This document shows positions 50,560 to 63,995 of a stretch of DNA of 64,000 bases, in pieces. Under the pieces are notes generated by a model that searched no databases, was not told the DNA's origin, and saw nothing but the letters and a program-made list of their open reading frames with translations. Source of the stretch: Serilophus lunatus (taxonomy: Eukaryota > Chordata > Aves > Passeriformes > Eurylaimidae). Location of the stretch: positions 929,444 through 993,443 of the forward strand of contig VXBA01003285.1 in NCBI GenBank assembly GCA_013399895.1, in the 5' to 3' direction. Every line of letters starts with the position of its first letter. Positions within the stretch are counted from its first letter, which is position 1. The position numbers and the translations under genes are program-made.

Positions 50560-51130
50560 ATTAGGAAGTGCCTCAAGGACATCATATTCAACCCCCTGCT
50601 TCTATGGGCATATATATGACAAAATCCTATTTATAACCCCATCCAGATTCACTTTAGCCTAGGCTAGGTATTTTGTTCATACTACTCTCTCTGGAAGACT
50701 AGTATAGAGTCACACTTCATGAATGGTTTTCTTTTCCCCCTGATTTTCAGGTGAAATTTATTCATGTTCAGTCTAAACACTTTTATTCTTGCATCGAAAC
50801 TTTCCCTGGACTTAGTTATTTTCCTTCATTTATTTCTACCACTGATCTATTTATAGACAAAAAGTATATCCTCTCCTGGTGTTCTTGCTCAGGCAAATAA
50901 ACCTTGTTCTAGTAAGGTGATTCCTCATCTCTGCTGGAAACATCACCTGATACAGACTAGAAACAAATATGTCTTTGTCACAGCTGGATTCTATCGGCAT
51001 ATGATGGGCATGCTGTGATCAGCAAGTTCCCATCTTATGGAAAAAAATTTTGAGTCTCTCTGTTCATCTGTTTATTATCTTGATTATCCTTTGCACTGGC
51101 ACTGTTTCTTCATGTTTAGCTCATGCCCTA
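50560..51130 (-). mobile_element. Probable ancient L3/CR1-like LINE relic
   Basis: Weakly similar blocks occur in order: TCATATTCAACCCCCTGCTT, TCATGTTCAGTCTAAACACT, CCTTGTTCTAGTAAGGTGAT and TTATCCTTTGCACTGGCACT. They resemble a second old LINE subfamily in minus orientation. The match is by eye and could be partly chance. Confidence 0.35.
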
Positions 51131-53609
51131 AATAATGCAATCCTAGCCTGTGCCAAGGGATGGGAGTCAAAATACATTAAGAATTTCATCTGTGAACTGT
51201 CCTTGAGCCTGATGCTTCTACTTTCATTGCAACTTACTGTGATATTTGCTTTAGCAATTACCCAGCTACTGCTGAAAATTCTCTTCCTTCTCAACTGGAA
51301 CAGTAATTCTCCATGTGCTACCAATTCCAGGATCCTACTGAAAATACAGATTACATTTATCATACTTTCTTTTTCTAATCAATAATCACACAAAGCTATC
51401 AGATTGGTCTCATTCAATACTGCAAATTCATAGTGTTTTCTGTCCACTGCACCTATAGTTATTTACATTCATTTCACTCCCATCCTCATTAACCTTTCCG
51501 GTCTGTGAATTGCAGTGCTCAACATGATCACTTTTATTGATAGATCTGGCAAAAAGCATTTTGGAAGTGCATTTTTTAACTCTGTCTTTTCCCTACTACC
51601 TGATAGACTGTACGTCTTTCTTTAGGCTACTTTTCCTTAGGTGACTGGAAGATATCTGTGTTTTCTATTAAAATAATGAGGTTTTTTATTTTGAAGACTG
51701 AATGCACATTTTAAATTTTCTGTTTATCACAGCCAGTAAATACCTATTGTATTACTCAAATTGAAATGAGGTTCAGTAAATTCCTTGGAGAAAATACTGG
51801 GTCCCTAAAAGAAGGAGACATCTTTTGTTTCCAGGCAGAGGAAGACTGTGACAACTAGTATATGATTTGCATTTGCATATCAGTTCCAACTAGTGGGAGA
51901 AAGACTGTGTTAATTTCTTCAACCAGACACCATCAGCCCACCTACAGCACCGTTGTATGATCCTGGCTCCAACCGCTTTAAATTACGTAGCTCTATGTCA
52001 AAGGATTGCAGGCAGCCAAGGACAGCTTAGTCCATGTCTTTACTCATTAGCTGTGGGGCAGAGCCAAAGTACACACAGCTCCACCCTTAGTCAGCCCAGT
52101 GGACAACTGGCTCAGAGCTGGAGAACAAGTCCTAGCTGCTCTTCCCTCTGGGATCACTGGGAAAGCTGCCAAACCACTTCCAGAGAAATATCTTTACACT
52201 AAACCACTTTTATAATGGTTATTGGAAAGCCAGCTATTGCAAGGCCAAGCAGATGCCAAACTGTGTCTCAGAGCTGATGCAAACACTGCCTGGAAGACAG
52301 CACAATGATGACACTTCTAAACTGGGGGGCAGGAGTAATTTTCCATGCTACAGCCTCACTCAAAGTAGCAAAATGCCCCGCTGCTGACAGCTGTAACTTG
52401 GGGTGGATGTGAATCTTGGGTACTTTAACATCGTTTTTTCAGCTGTTGGTAACATTTGCAGGTTAAAGACTGTCCCAATTGTATCCACAAATGATTTCCA
52501 TGTTATACACAAAGGTGAATGTGGGGACTCTGCAGGCTCTAATCTTCATCCAGCTCTCCTATTAGCACCGTGAAGCAGAGTTCGAGAGCTAGTAGCTAAC
52601 TGACGCCAAAACAGATCATTCTGTTTTGGCTGTTTCCACCCTTGGTTTGGCATATGGGTTTTCCTTGCATGCTCTCCTGTGCCCTCCATCTTGATGAGAT
52701 AAGCTGATAAAAAAAAAAAATCACTTGCATGTCTTACAGACCACTCTTCAGTTATCCATTTCACAATCAACAAAACATTTTTTTTCACTGAGAACAGGTA
52801 TTTTTCTGTATCCAAACTACCATGTTATGCTACAGCTGCAATAATCTACATTTTTTCAGCATTTACATCAGCAGTGTCATTCCACCAGTGCAGAACTGCA
52901 GTGGTTTCATTGGCCACGCTCCAGAATGACACCTACTGCCTGTCTTATGGACATATTCTAGCCTTTGAAGATTTTGAGACACAAAACTGAGACTCTGGGC
53001 TAGTGCTTCTCAAACCTATGCATAGTTACTGCACAAAACAATAGTGAATTATTCATGGTGGGATCACTAACTAATCTTACCAGAAACATAATGTGGGGAC
53101 TGAGAAAGTACTATATTCTTACTCTTATAGGAGAATAATAGTAGAATATAAGAATCACTGCAGTGGGTGAGGCTGTCCAACCTATCTCATTATCACTGAA
53201 GCAGTTCCAGAATAAGGTGCTACAAAGAAAAATCTCACTCTCTCAAAGTTGTTAATAGTTTATTTTGGTAAATTAAGTATTTGACATACCAATTACCTTC
53301 CTTGTCTCTGTATACCTCCCGGTATAATATTTTGCCCCTAGATACTTAAATATCTCAGGCATTTTTATATGGTCTTGGGTCCTTTCCTACAGGGGAAACA
53401 TGCTGCGACAATGTATGTTTGACCCTTTCCTATTTCTCTCTCTCTTTGTAGTTCATACTCACTTCATTCCTGAGAAAACATTCCCCAGTAGCACTCACAC
53501 AAAGTGAACAGGCCCTCAGTAAAATGTAGAAAGGAGATATACAAATCACAGAGCTTAATTGCCTGCAGTATTTAGCCCCAGATGCTACACAATAATATCT
53601 AATATATGC

Positions 53610-54110
53610 TCCCTCCTGGAGAAGAGAAGGCTCCAGAGAGACATTTTAACATCTTCCAGTGCCTAAAAGGGGCCTACAGGAAAACTGGAGAGGGATTTTT
53701 CACAAGGCCATGTAGAGATTGGACAAGGGGGAATGGCTTTAACCTGAAAGACGGCAGGTTTAAGTTAGGTATTTGGAAGAAATTCTTCACTATGAAGGTG
53801 GCGAGGCACTGGAACAAGTTGCCCAGAGATGCTGTGGATGCCCCATTTCTCAAAGTGCTCAAGGTCAGGCCAGACAGGGCTTTGAGAAAACTGATCTGGT
53901 GGAAGGTGTCCTTGCCCATGTGTAGAAGCCTAGAAAATAAGTTGTGGACCTTTGTCTTTTGTCATTCACTTTTGACCATGAGCATCTATGAATCTTGAGT
54001 GTTCCCTTCCCCTTAAGGGTGGGATGTCACATCATGGCAGTGGGGTTGGAACTAGATGATCTTTAAGGTCTCTTCCAACACAAGTCATCCTGTGATTCTG
54101 TGATTCTATG
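53610..54110 (+). mobile_element. CR1 LINE 3' end with intact tail
   Basis: CTGGAGAAGAGAAGGCTCCA, then CACTGGAACAAGTTGCCCAG and GGGGTTGGAACTAGATGATC, ending in the direct repeats TGTGATTCTGTGATTCTATG at 54091-54110, the diagnostic CR1 terminus. A 130-codon ORF inside (53606-53998) is CR1 sequence, not a gene. Confidence 0.92.
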
Positions 54111-57100
54111 TTCATGGCATTATGAACCAAAAAGCAAATCCCAAGATATTTAACACAAGAAAAAAAATGCCAGATGTTCCAGACATCACAGTGAACCACA
54201 GGAATAAAGCAGGAAAAAGCAAAGATACTATCATAATCCTAAACCCTTGCAACAGAAGACAAATCATTTAGGTAAAATACCTTAACGATCCTGGGAGTCT
54301 GGCCATGCCACAGCAGAAGGGAAAAAAAGATACCTAACAAGAAACATCACTGTTCTTTGACAATTTAAATTCTTTCCTGGCCACCAGTCAAGAGCCCACA
54401 AAACCAGATCCCACAGGTTGGCATCAGTATCTCATCTAGACCTACACTCGTCCCCCCACCAGTTTCTACAAACCTATTCCAAATCACCAGTAACATTGGA
54501 AACATTACTCTCCAGAGAGTCCAGTGTGGCTAAAGTGGGATCTGACTCATGAGGTTTAGCATTCTCACCTCTTATGTCTTAGTGTTACAATGCTCTTTCT
54601 ATAACTATTTCACTCCAAATCAATTCTGAAGTGGTCTCTATTTCATTATCCTAAGCTGGGCTGTGGGAAAAGGCTGTTTCTGAGCTGCCCTGTGCTACAG
54701 TTTGTTGGTTCTAATATCCAGAATCAGAATAACTGTGCTAATTTGATGCTGCTTCTATTAGAATTATTCCTCCTTTTAAGTAACTGTCTCCTTCAAGTAC
54801 CACTTTCCTTTTTACCAGAAATAGGAAAGAGGAACAGGATAAATGACTGAGTAATTGCAGTTTCAAGCAAAAGTGGCACAAACAGCCCAGCTACAAATAT
54901 GAGATACCAAGTAACAGCTACAGTGCAAGAATTCTGTCTTGACAGCTCTGTTTTCTTTCTTTCATCAAAGAATAAAAAGCATCAATCTGCAGCTTCAATA
55001 AGTCAGTCATATTGCAGCACATTACATAGCAATTTCACAAGGGTAAACTGACCCAATTTGAAGCAGTGGGCACTCATCCAATGAAAGAATACAGAAGGCA
55101 GAGTGTGAAATGACTGACTCACTATATCAAAATGAAATTTTTTAGTATCACATTAAAATGGAAAACCGAGACTTCCACAGCAAAATAAAAATAAAATTTA
55201 TTTTTATTTCCCCCAGTTCTCAACTTTTTCTGGAAAACTGAAGTCTCTCAAATATTTTAGTTTCAATGAATCAGCAAATTTCAGGGGTTTTTTTCAGTTT
55301 TGTTCTAATTACATTATATTACTTTGTGAATTCAGGAGGTATTAGGAAGATTTTAAAAAAGCCAACTGATATGACAGGAGGGTATGAAGAAAAAAGGATT
55401 TTTTTTTCCTAACAAGCATATAATTAAGACGCAAAACTGCAGCTGAATCATATTCCCATGGTTCTGTTCCCTGTTCTATGCCATATACCCCAATATTCTC
55501 TTCTCATTCAAAACAAGAGATATGTTCATGGATGACAAATACAGTTCAAGAGCTCCTTCAGTGTACTTCCAAGGTCTTACACTTCACATGCAGAGATGCT
55601 GCATGTATATGGGAATGCACATTTTCTTCAAGATAAAAGGAATACATCTGTTCAACTTGTTAATTTACTTAAGTGCTTGAAAGTGACAGGGTTTTCCAAA
55701 AAGTTAAAGGAAAATCAATTCTCCCTTATTTTCCTTAAGCTCCTTTGAGAAACCCAGACTTAATGTGTAGCATCCTTCCTTTCTTTTGCAGGCTGCTCAC
55801 TGTGTCCCCCACTCCCAGTGCTAGTGGCGAGTGTGGGGAAAGCAAGTGGACTTCATAAACCAATGCAAATTCTTTGAATTAGGCCCCATCTTTGTGAAGC
55901 ACAGTCTGTGATCTCCTTAAATCACCAGTCAGCTTCATCAACAAAAACCTGATTTGACATTTATAAAAAAAGAACAAATCAGGGAAAAACTCATCCTTGG
56001 GGACTCCAGGCCATCTCACTTCACATAAAGTTTAATTTTCAATGCCAAATATACACACAAAAATGCAGTATTTTCCCATAAATCCAGCTCCTGCATTTCC
56101 ACTCAAGGCCAGTCACTTCCACATCCTACAAGACCCTCATGTATTGTCTGTTTTCCTAATACTCCTCTTTCCTATCACTCCATGTTTTGTTATGACTCTT
56201 TCTGGCCTGGATTTTGCCTCCTGATAGCATATGTAACTGGTGATGGACATCCTGTTGTGGTGGCCCTGCTCTCCACAAGCATCGTTTGTACCCAATCTAA
56301 CACTGTAGTAAAGAAATGAGGAATTAAATAAGTGTATTACAGCAAGTATGTTGTCATTGTACAGTCAGGAAGCAGTTGAACTTTCTGCTGCATAATTCTA
56401 CCATTTCCACACATATTTGAGTTAGGAATCGTAATTAGAATAATTAATCAATAACTATGTTCAACAGCCCCATGCCTACAGCGAAAAATTATTTTATTTC
56501 TTAAATTACTGAAAGTTAAACAAACAAATTAAGTAAACTTTGCCCTCAGCTCTGAAAAACAAGCTATTACATATTCAAGAGAAAAGTAAAAAAGCTGACT
56601 GAGAAAAGGCATTGGAAAATCACTGTGAACCATTACCAGAACATGTGACCACCAGGTACAAGTCTATCCCCTTTTCCCACCCAACCATTTGATGCCTTTT
56701 CTAGAAGCAGGATCAAAATAAACAGATGCTACTGTCTTTCCAACTGTAAAGCAAATAGCTTGCAAAATACAACCCCAGTGATACCAACATTTTCTAGCCT
56801 TTAGTGAGGGCATTAACTGATTAACCTGCAAAAGGATTCCTAGGTTGACTTTTGGACTCACAAAATTGCAAGGCATTTCCATAGTATAATCTCTCCTGGC
56901 CAGTTTTAAACTATTAGCTGTCTTTAGAGGTGTTCTAAGGTGACTAAAACAAAAATCTCAGCTGTCAACATGAGACCTAAAGAGTAAGCAACAAAATTAC
57001 CATGTGCAGTCCAAAGTGACAGTCCCCTGGAAATGTGCATGGCTCCCTGTCAGCTCACACCCTTGCTGAAAAACACGTGGCAGAGTGTCTCTCAGCATTC

Positions 57101-58454
57101 CCCAGACTTTCAGCCTCCCAGGCTGGTCAGATCCTGAGACATGCAAAAGCCTCTGTGCTTTCATCATGCAGATGTCACAGAGACCCAGCTGCCTCATGGT
57201 TCCAGTCCCTTGGTTCCTATACCAGCTTTTGTGAACAGCATCTGTAAAGCTTTCAGTAACTGGGAGAATTTAGAATATGAGTTAGTTTAGGTTTGATTGT
57301 CTTTTTCCAGATTCAAAACAAAGCTAAACTTAAAGCTTTTGCAGTTCTCTGTAACACAGAACGCTCCCCTCAAACTAAACATACATAAAAATGAAACAAC
57401 ACAAGCATGCTTCAATGTGGCCAAATTCAGAGGTTCTTAAAATGCTTTTCCTTACTCTGGCATGCATGTAAAAGGACTTTCCCTGACAAATCTCCAGGGA
57501 GACATGCCACAAACTTAACAGGCCAGGCTTCTCATGTTTTGTGCTATCAGATTCAATTTGAAGCCACCACAGCAAGCCAGAAATTCCCATCACTGATATC
57601 CTAAACAGTTTAGTGTTAATATAGATTGGATTTAATTTCTTTCATTGAACTATGTTCTTAGATTTAAATCATGCCATATATTATTCTGTTATGAATTTGC
57701 AAGCAAAGAGGAAGAATACATTCTCACCTCCACTGCCACCAAAAGTATCCAGTCTTTCTCAAACTGCTCTATCTGTCTTAAAAGAAGATTTTTGTTCCTA
57801 CCATTTATACTGATAGGCCATTACAGGAGCTCTTTCCTGCAAAGCTATCCATGACTTCTAAGAGTCAATCTAGTTGTACTGATAAAGAACTTTTATCTTT
57901 CTGAGTGTGCCTGTGCATATGGTCTTTTACCTCTAAATTTTCATCCAGTCATTGATATTTATGTCCACAAGTACTTACAGAGAGGATCAGTGTGAATCTA
58001 ATTCCTTTTCTTCCCTGGTATCATTTGTCCCCTGCTCCTTCCATTTTACTGAAGGCACTCCAGTCCCTTGCCATGGCAAATATGACGTTCCCCTTTTGTG
58101 CTGGCGATTCTTCCTTCTTGACAACTCACCTCTTTCTGCTTACACATTTTCTCTCAGGTGAAGTAATTCAGCTTGTCCTCCAGCAGCTAGTCTCTTCTTT
58201 CATGGTCATGTTCTGTGAGTCACCTTCTCCATCAGAGATCTGTCCGGTTTTAATTTCAGTAATTTTCTAAACACCCTGAGACGTTGTCTACAACCATATT
58301 CTTCTCTTCCATTCTTCTGATTTAATCTAATATCAGCATTCACAGTTTTACCTGTGACACTCTCCTATATGCTTTGGCAGGCAAATATGCAAGCATAAGT
58401 AGTTTTTATTTAGCACTAAAACTGGTAACACACATCCAATAATTGCTACAGTCT

Positions 58455-58588
58455 ATCATAGAATCATAGAATCCCAGAACGGCTTGGTTTGGAGGGGACC
58501 TTAAAGACCATGTAGTTCCAACCCTCCTGCTGTGTGTGGGCAGGGACACCTTTCACAGATTGCTCAGAGCCCCATCCAACCCAGCCTC
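58455..58588 (-). mobile_element. CR1 LINE 3' end
   Basis: ATCATAGAATCATAGAATCC, then GGACCTTAAAGACCATGTAG and GGCAGGGACACCTTTCACAG form a typical reverse-oriented CR1 3' terminus, about 134 bp long. It is among the better-preserved copies in the window. Confidence 0.93.
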
Positions 58589-61500
58589 AAAGAAGGAGTT
58601 CATAAATGTGAGGAACAAAGCTAAGATAATTGCCCAAGACACAGACAGAGTCGTATTCTGAGTTAATGTCTCCCAAATCAGGAGAGATAAGACCTTGACC
58701 TTCTAGAAGGTGAGTATGTGATTGAAACAACTTTCTCTTACAAGACAAAGCATTTCTTCCTTACAGAAAACACTTTCAACAGAAAGGACTGTCTCTGCAC
58801 TTCCAACTCGTTGATGGTTGTGGAATAAAGGTTTCTACTTGACCTACCATGGGAAAAGCCCTTAAGAGCTCATAGCTTTCATCCTAAAGGGAAAGGCAGG
58901 CACTAAAAAATGGTGAACTATCTTGAATGAAAACATACATCTCACTCTGCAAAAACTGAAGTCAGGCTTTATTATCCAGGTCCCAAGTACAGGTAGGAAG
59001 TACTAGAAACTGTGCATAGAAACAAGGTGAAATGGAAACTGGAAAAGTTTGTCATACTTCATGGTAACATGAGTTCTACCACACACTTTGGATTCCTCAA
59101 ATCTAACAAATACAGGATCTCTTCTCCTTGAGGAAAGAAGTTGAAGGGGAAAATCAAGAATTTTGCATACTTTATGAGGGTAATTAATGCTCAATGAAAC
59201 AGTATCAACCAGTAGACAGCTTTACACTCATTTACTCAGTGAGACTTTATCAAAAGTGAATTTCATGTTGCCAATCTAAATGCTCTTATCTGTATCAAAC
59301 TGCTGTTAACCAGTAGTCACTATCTTTCCAGCACTGCCCAATATAATAAGTGTGCTATTTAAAAATGAAGCAAACTAGACTGCCTTGGACAGGAACCAGA
59401 AATGTCATCTGGGCACCTCCAGCAACAGCTGCTGCAACAATTAAAACTCAGGCATGTGGCTTTTAAAATGGGACGTGAAAACACAGATTTGAGGCTGCCA
59501 ATAGAATTTAGCTCTGAGATTCAGAGCTATAAAGCCACAACTATTAAGCACTAAAACTTTATCATGAGCACAGGACCCTAAGAAATTCTCATCCACATAA
59601 AAAGCAGCAAAAGAGCTGAGGTGGGACATAACACACCTGTGGGCTCAATCTGGTTTTCTTCCACACAGAAAACACAAAAATTCTGCTTCCATCCCTCTTT
59701 GGTTACTTCAGCATAGTCTTTCCAGGTCCTGCCTGTTGAGTTTCAGTAAGATTTCCTATAATCCCTAAAAAGCTTTCAAGTTACAGAAGACCTACACTTG
59801 AGAAAGGTCCACCCTTACTCTTCCATGATGGCACTTTATTCTCCTTGAAGTCCTGATATAACTAAAAATTAAAGTACTCTGTAAAGATAACAAACTTCTT
59901 TTTTTTGTTACAGTGCAATATTTGGAAACAACAAGGAGAAAGTTACAAATACCACCTTTGGAGCTAATTTGAACAAAACGTGCATCTTTGAAACTCAAAC
60001 TTCTCTGTTTATCGTATTTCAAAATGAAAATCAATTCTTTTTTTTTTCTTTCAATGATTAAAGCTTGAAAAAAGTTCACTATAGTTTTTAGTAAAATTTG
60101 TGAACATAGAAAAATCTTCAGTAGCTACTGGCTCAGAAAACTGCAATATCAGATTGGAACTTGCACCGTGTTTTAACTGCACTTCTTAGTCACCTCTGAC
60201 ATTTGAGATACCTGATTGAAATGGTTAATGATTAGAATAATCACTACTGTACATATATACTACTGATACTCAAAACCAGAATCAGAACCAAATTCTTCTT
60301 TGAATTATGTCTTAAGAAAGCAAGAATAGAAAAAAATTCCAAGAATTAGTCCTCCTTTTTTCCAGAAATTCTGTATATCTCCATAAATATGATGAGCTGC
60401 ATTACTTTCAGGAAAATCTCAAATCACTCCATTTGCACTGAGGGAAAGTTTGAAGGCTGGCTGACTTCTGAAAGAAACAATAGGCACCAAGAAAAGACCA
60501 CTCTCCTGCAGTGAAATTACTGATACTTTATTAGGTTTCGCACTGAAGGTCAACAAAAGAGTACTTACCTTTTGTTTTGGAAAGAGTTTTGGAATAGAAA
60601 TCAGTCTGTTGCTATGTGACTGGTTTCCAGGCAGCAGTTCCACTCACTTCTTCGGGGAAAGGATGTGTTCTTCTGTTTCTGCAAATGCTGTTTATATTGA
60701 GTAAATCCAAGTATGTTCAACTCAGACAACATACTGTGAACCATTAATGAAAAAACGCATTTGCAAAAACCAGAACACAATACACTGACCTCTCTCAACT
60801 CCTATATGGAGAAAGAGATGCATCATACACATGACAGATTGCTGGCATTACATTTTCTGGCTGTTGACTCGAGAATGCCAACTTTTATCAAATATACTTG
60901 ATCCATTCCTTTTATTTTGTGAATAAACATTTACAGCTTCCTCCATTTCTTACCACATTTGAAGGGCTTAAACATATCAAAAGTCACAAGTGTCAGTGGA
61001 AATACTATAAAAAGAATGAAATTTTCACTGAATACTGATCAACATCCCTCAAAAACGCACCAAGGATACATTAATAAAATCTTTTTTCTTACAAGTTTTT
61101 TACAGCATTTTTATTTGCACCTGTTTGTTAAAAAGTGTCTCTTACTCTGTCGGTTTAGCATCTTTTATGAATCACTTAAGGCAGTTCAGATAAATGAAAG
61201 GTAATTAAAAATTCAGTACAATACGGTAAAATCCATTCAAGCTAAATTCAAATATCATTACTTAGATCAAACTTCATTGCCCTGTTTTCACCAGCCCTGA
61301 ATTGAACAACCCAAATTGAATCAAACTCTTATTAGATTATTTCTTCAGATAATAAATAAGTCACTCAGAAAGACAGGGTCAAAATCCACCCTTATATCTG
61401 TGAAATTTAAAGAACTTAAAGGAAATTATTTTGCCTTTCAGCATAATTAGCAGATGGTAAAATATATTAGTAGGCATCAGTTTTCACTAGCTTTAGCTTT

Positions 61501-63257
61501 CCACTTCTGTGAGTCTTTTTGAATACATGCTGAGAGAAGACACTTAAAACTGCATATTGTAAATAAGGAAAAAAGAAATCAGAAAACATGCATATTAAAA
61601 GTTAGTCTGCTCATTTGCTAAAAACATTTATGAAAACACGTTTTATCTTTAAAAAAACCAAATGTGTTCTGCAAGTTCAATTTCTCTGGGAAAAAAAAGT
61701 AAAATACAAGAATGACACCGAGAAGGATTAGAAGGATTAATAAGAAACCTGGAACCAGACATAAGTAGCAAAAGGTTAGGCAACTGAAAGGGGCTTTTCT
61801 TTGTGTGGGATGATACAACCACATCTTTTCTGGTGGGTCTGTGAGGACTGTATGTCCCAGCAATATCATTTGGTGCTGCACATATCCTGCAGGTTATGCC
61901 ATAAAGCAGTACTACTGTATCTCTTTCTGATCCAAATCAAGGCTGTGAACACTCCTGAGAAGTGACCAAATTCACCTAAAAAATTATATGCAACCCACAG
62001 ACATACACTAAAGACCATCATTCAAGTTACAAAGCCAATCACTCAAGAATTTGTGAGTGGAAACGTAATTAATTCTTTACCAAATACGGTAGAACTTAAT
62101 CTTTCCTTACACCATTACATACACTTTCTCTATGGATATCAGGCTGTGAAGAAGCCATATATACTAGGTAGCTTCCTACTTCATTGCTTGCACGAGTTGA
62201 AAAGTCTTGTATCAATAAGCTGCGGAGATGTAAGAAGGAAAAGGCAGCATTCGGCATTAAAGCTGTTCACTTCTCTGTGCTGAAGACTTAGGCTCTACCT
62301 CTGCCTCTGCTGAAGACTCCTGTCTGGAGGAGTCAGGAATGTCAGCATCTCTGCATATACTGCATGTTCCTGATCTTCTTTGTAGGTGATTTCAGATTTG
62401 GAGGTATGACTAGTGGAACTAGTGGAACTATATTATAACCCACGATATGATGAAAAGATCACTTGCCAAGAAAAGGGCACTAACAACCAGTGGACACTTT
62501 GGGTCTTAATTGCATCTGTGTTTCAGTTCATTCAGGAAACGTGAAAATAAAACGCCAGTATCTTGCCACCTTACACTGCGTGCAAAAAGAAATGTCCTCT
62601 AATGTGAAAACCGTGACTGACAGACAGGTTGCTTCCAGCAAATACTACGTACAATGAAAAAAATTAAGTATAGCAAACTACTCCTGCCACTTACTAGACT
62701 AACAGGGGAACTGAGGGCCTCTTTTCCCAAAATGTGTTCACACTCAAAAAACCACCATACTTTGTCAAGCAAATGTCTCTGTAAAATATTTTGGCCACCT
62801 CTAACATCTCCATTAATTCAGTAAGCTATTTTTACCAAATATATGAATCCTCTTTACAGTCTTATTAAGCATTTTCACCTTAGAGAGCCAGCGTTGGATT
62901 GGCACAGCGGAACACATCCCCTCACCCACCTAGAATGGCAATCGAACTGCTGGGGGCAGGATTAAACATTTCTGCAAAATACAGAGAGTGCTTTAACTCC
63001 GCACCTTTCCACCCACTCGAAATAATCACAGCTACAAAGTTCCTGCCTCCCACCTCCGAGTTTTGCCATTCTTTGCCTATAAATCGGCTGCCCGTACTCT
63101 GTCAGGCGCATCAATTCCTCTTCCACGCCAATGGTCAACCAGGGCACAGGTCTGCCATCGGGGCTGGCTAAGGGTGGCCTCTGCTCCCTCCCGCTTGGCA
63201 CGACCTGGGGGCCACGGAGCTGCCAGAGCCCTTTCCCTCCATCTAGCCGCCCTTTAC

Positions 63258-63995
63258 CTGGAGCAGGTGATGTCCCGCCAGGTAGCCCAGGCGCGGGCCC
63301 CCCTGCACGCCGGGCGGCAGCCGCCCCGTGCCGTAGCCGTGCCAGGCTACCACGTAGGGGTTGTCCATCGTCAGCCAGTAGCGCACCTGCCCCCCGAAGT
63401 GGCGGAAGCAGAGCTCGGCATAGTCGTGGAAGAGCTGGGGCAGGACGGGGCTGGCCCAGCCGCCGAAGGCGTCCTGCAGCGCCTGCGGCAGGTCCCAGTG
63501 GTAGAGGGTGACGACGGGCTCGACGCCCAGCTCCCGCAGGCGGAGCAGCAGCCGCCGGTAGTGCGCCAGCCCGGCGGGGTTGACCGGCGCCGTCCCGTTG
63601 GGCAGCAGCCGGGCCCAGGACAGCGAGAAGCGGTAGTGGGAGACCCTCAGGCGCCGCAGCCCCTCGACGTCGCGGAACAGGTTGTTGTAGCTGTCGCTGG
63701 CCACGTCGCCGCCCACGGGCCCCGGCGGGGCGGCCCCCGACGGCGTGGCCGGGCGGTGGGCGAAGGTGTCCCAGACCGAAGCGCCCTTGCCGCCCTGGCG
63801 CCAGCCGCCCTCCGTCTGGTAGGCGGCGCTGCCCGCGCCCCAGAGGAAGCCGTCGGGGAAGGTGTCGTGGAGGAAAAGCTGGTCCTGAGGGTAGGGCAGC
63901 CGGGCGAAGCGGGACCAGGTGCCTGCTCCCCGCCCCGGCTCCCCCCGCCCCGGCTGCCCCAGCAGCAGCAGCAGCAGCAGCCCGGCGAGGGCCAT
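63258..63995 (-). CDS. KL: KL (alpha-klotho) exon 1: start codon, signal peptide, first half of KL1
   Basis: KL is the co-receptor that joins FGF23 to FGFR1c in kidney and other tissues and so controls phosphate and vitamin D. The exon encodes residues 1-246 from the ATG at 63995. Residues 1 to about 18-22 form a signal peptide with seven leucines. The family 1 glycosidase-like KL1 domain begins at FPDGFLWGAGSAAYQTEGGW (46-65) and continues through HYRFSLSWARLLPNG and TLYHWDLPQALQD. The acid/base position is Asn212 (DNPYVVAW) instead of Glu, as in mammalian KL, so KL1 is not a normal hydrolase. The donor CAG|GTAAAG is in phase 0. The start is chosen because it directly precedes the signal peptide; only five upstream bases are visible, so a farther upstream ATG cannot be excluded. 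With the other four exons the protein is 990 residues (human 1,012). Confidence 0.96.
63960..63980. repeat. (CTG)7 codon repeat in the KL signal peptide
   Basis: Seven pure CAG units on the + strand read as seven CTG leucine codons on the KL strand, forming the hydrophobic core of the signal peptide. Confidence 0.95.

Larger units (their letters stand above)
31931..63257 (-). other. KL: KL intron 1 (31.3 kb)
   Basis: This is the long first intron typical of KL. It starts with the donor CAG|GTAAAG (63257 downward) and ends at the exon 2 acceptor. It contains CR1 copies (33050-33513, 36855-37384, 53610-54110, 58455-58588), older L3-like relics (32600-32900, 49515-49900, 50560-51130), the retroviral pol relic (42090-43010), a tandem duplication (35851-35960) and simple repeats. 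Stretches without an entry are AT-rich unique-looking sequence in which I saw no exon or RNA gene. Confidence 0.85.

Noticed and set aside
51050..51385. 111-codon hydrophobic ORF resembling a signal or membrane protein
   Set aside because: It starts at TTG, overlaps a probable old LINE relic, and has no splice or promoter context.
53606..53998. 130-codon ORF
   Set aside because: It lies wholly within a CR1 3' fragment and reflects LINE sequence.
62409..62431. Short tandem TAGTGGAAC repeat
   Set aside because: Two units of nine to ten bases; too small to mean anything alone.
63131..63511. 126-codon Arg/Pro/Ala-rich ORF antisense to KL exon 1
   Set aside because: A composition artefact of the GC-rich island opposite a confirmed exon.
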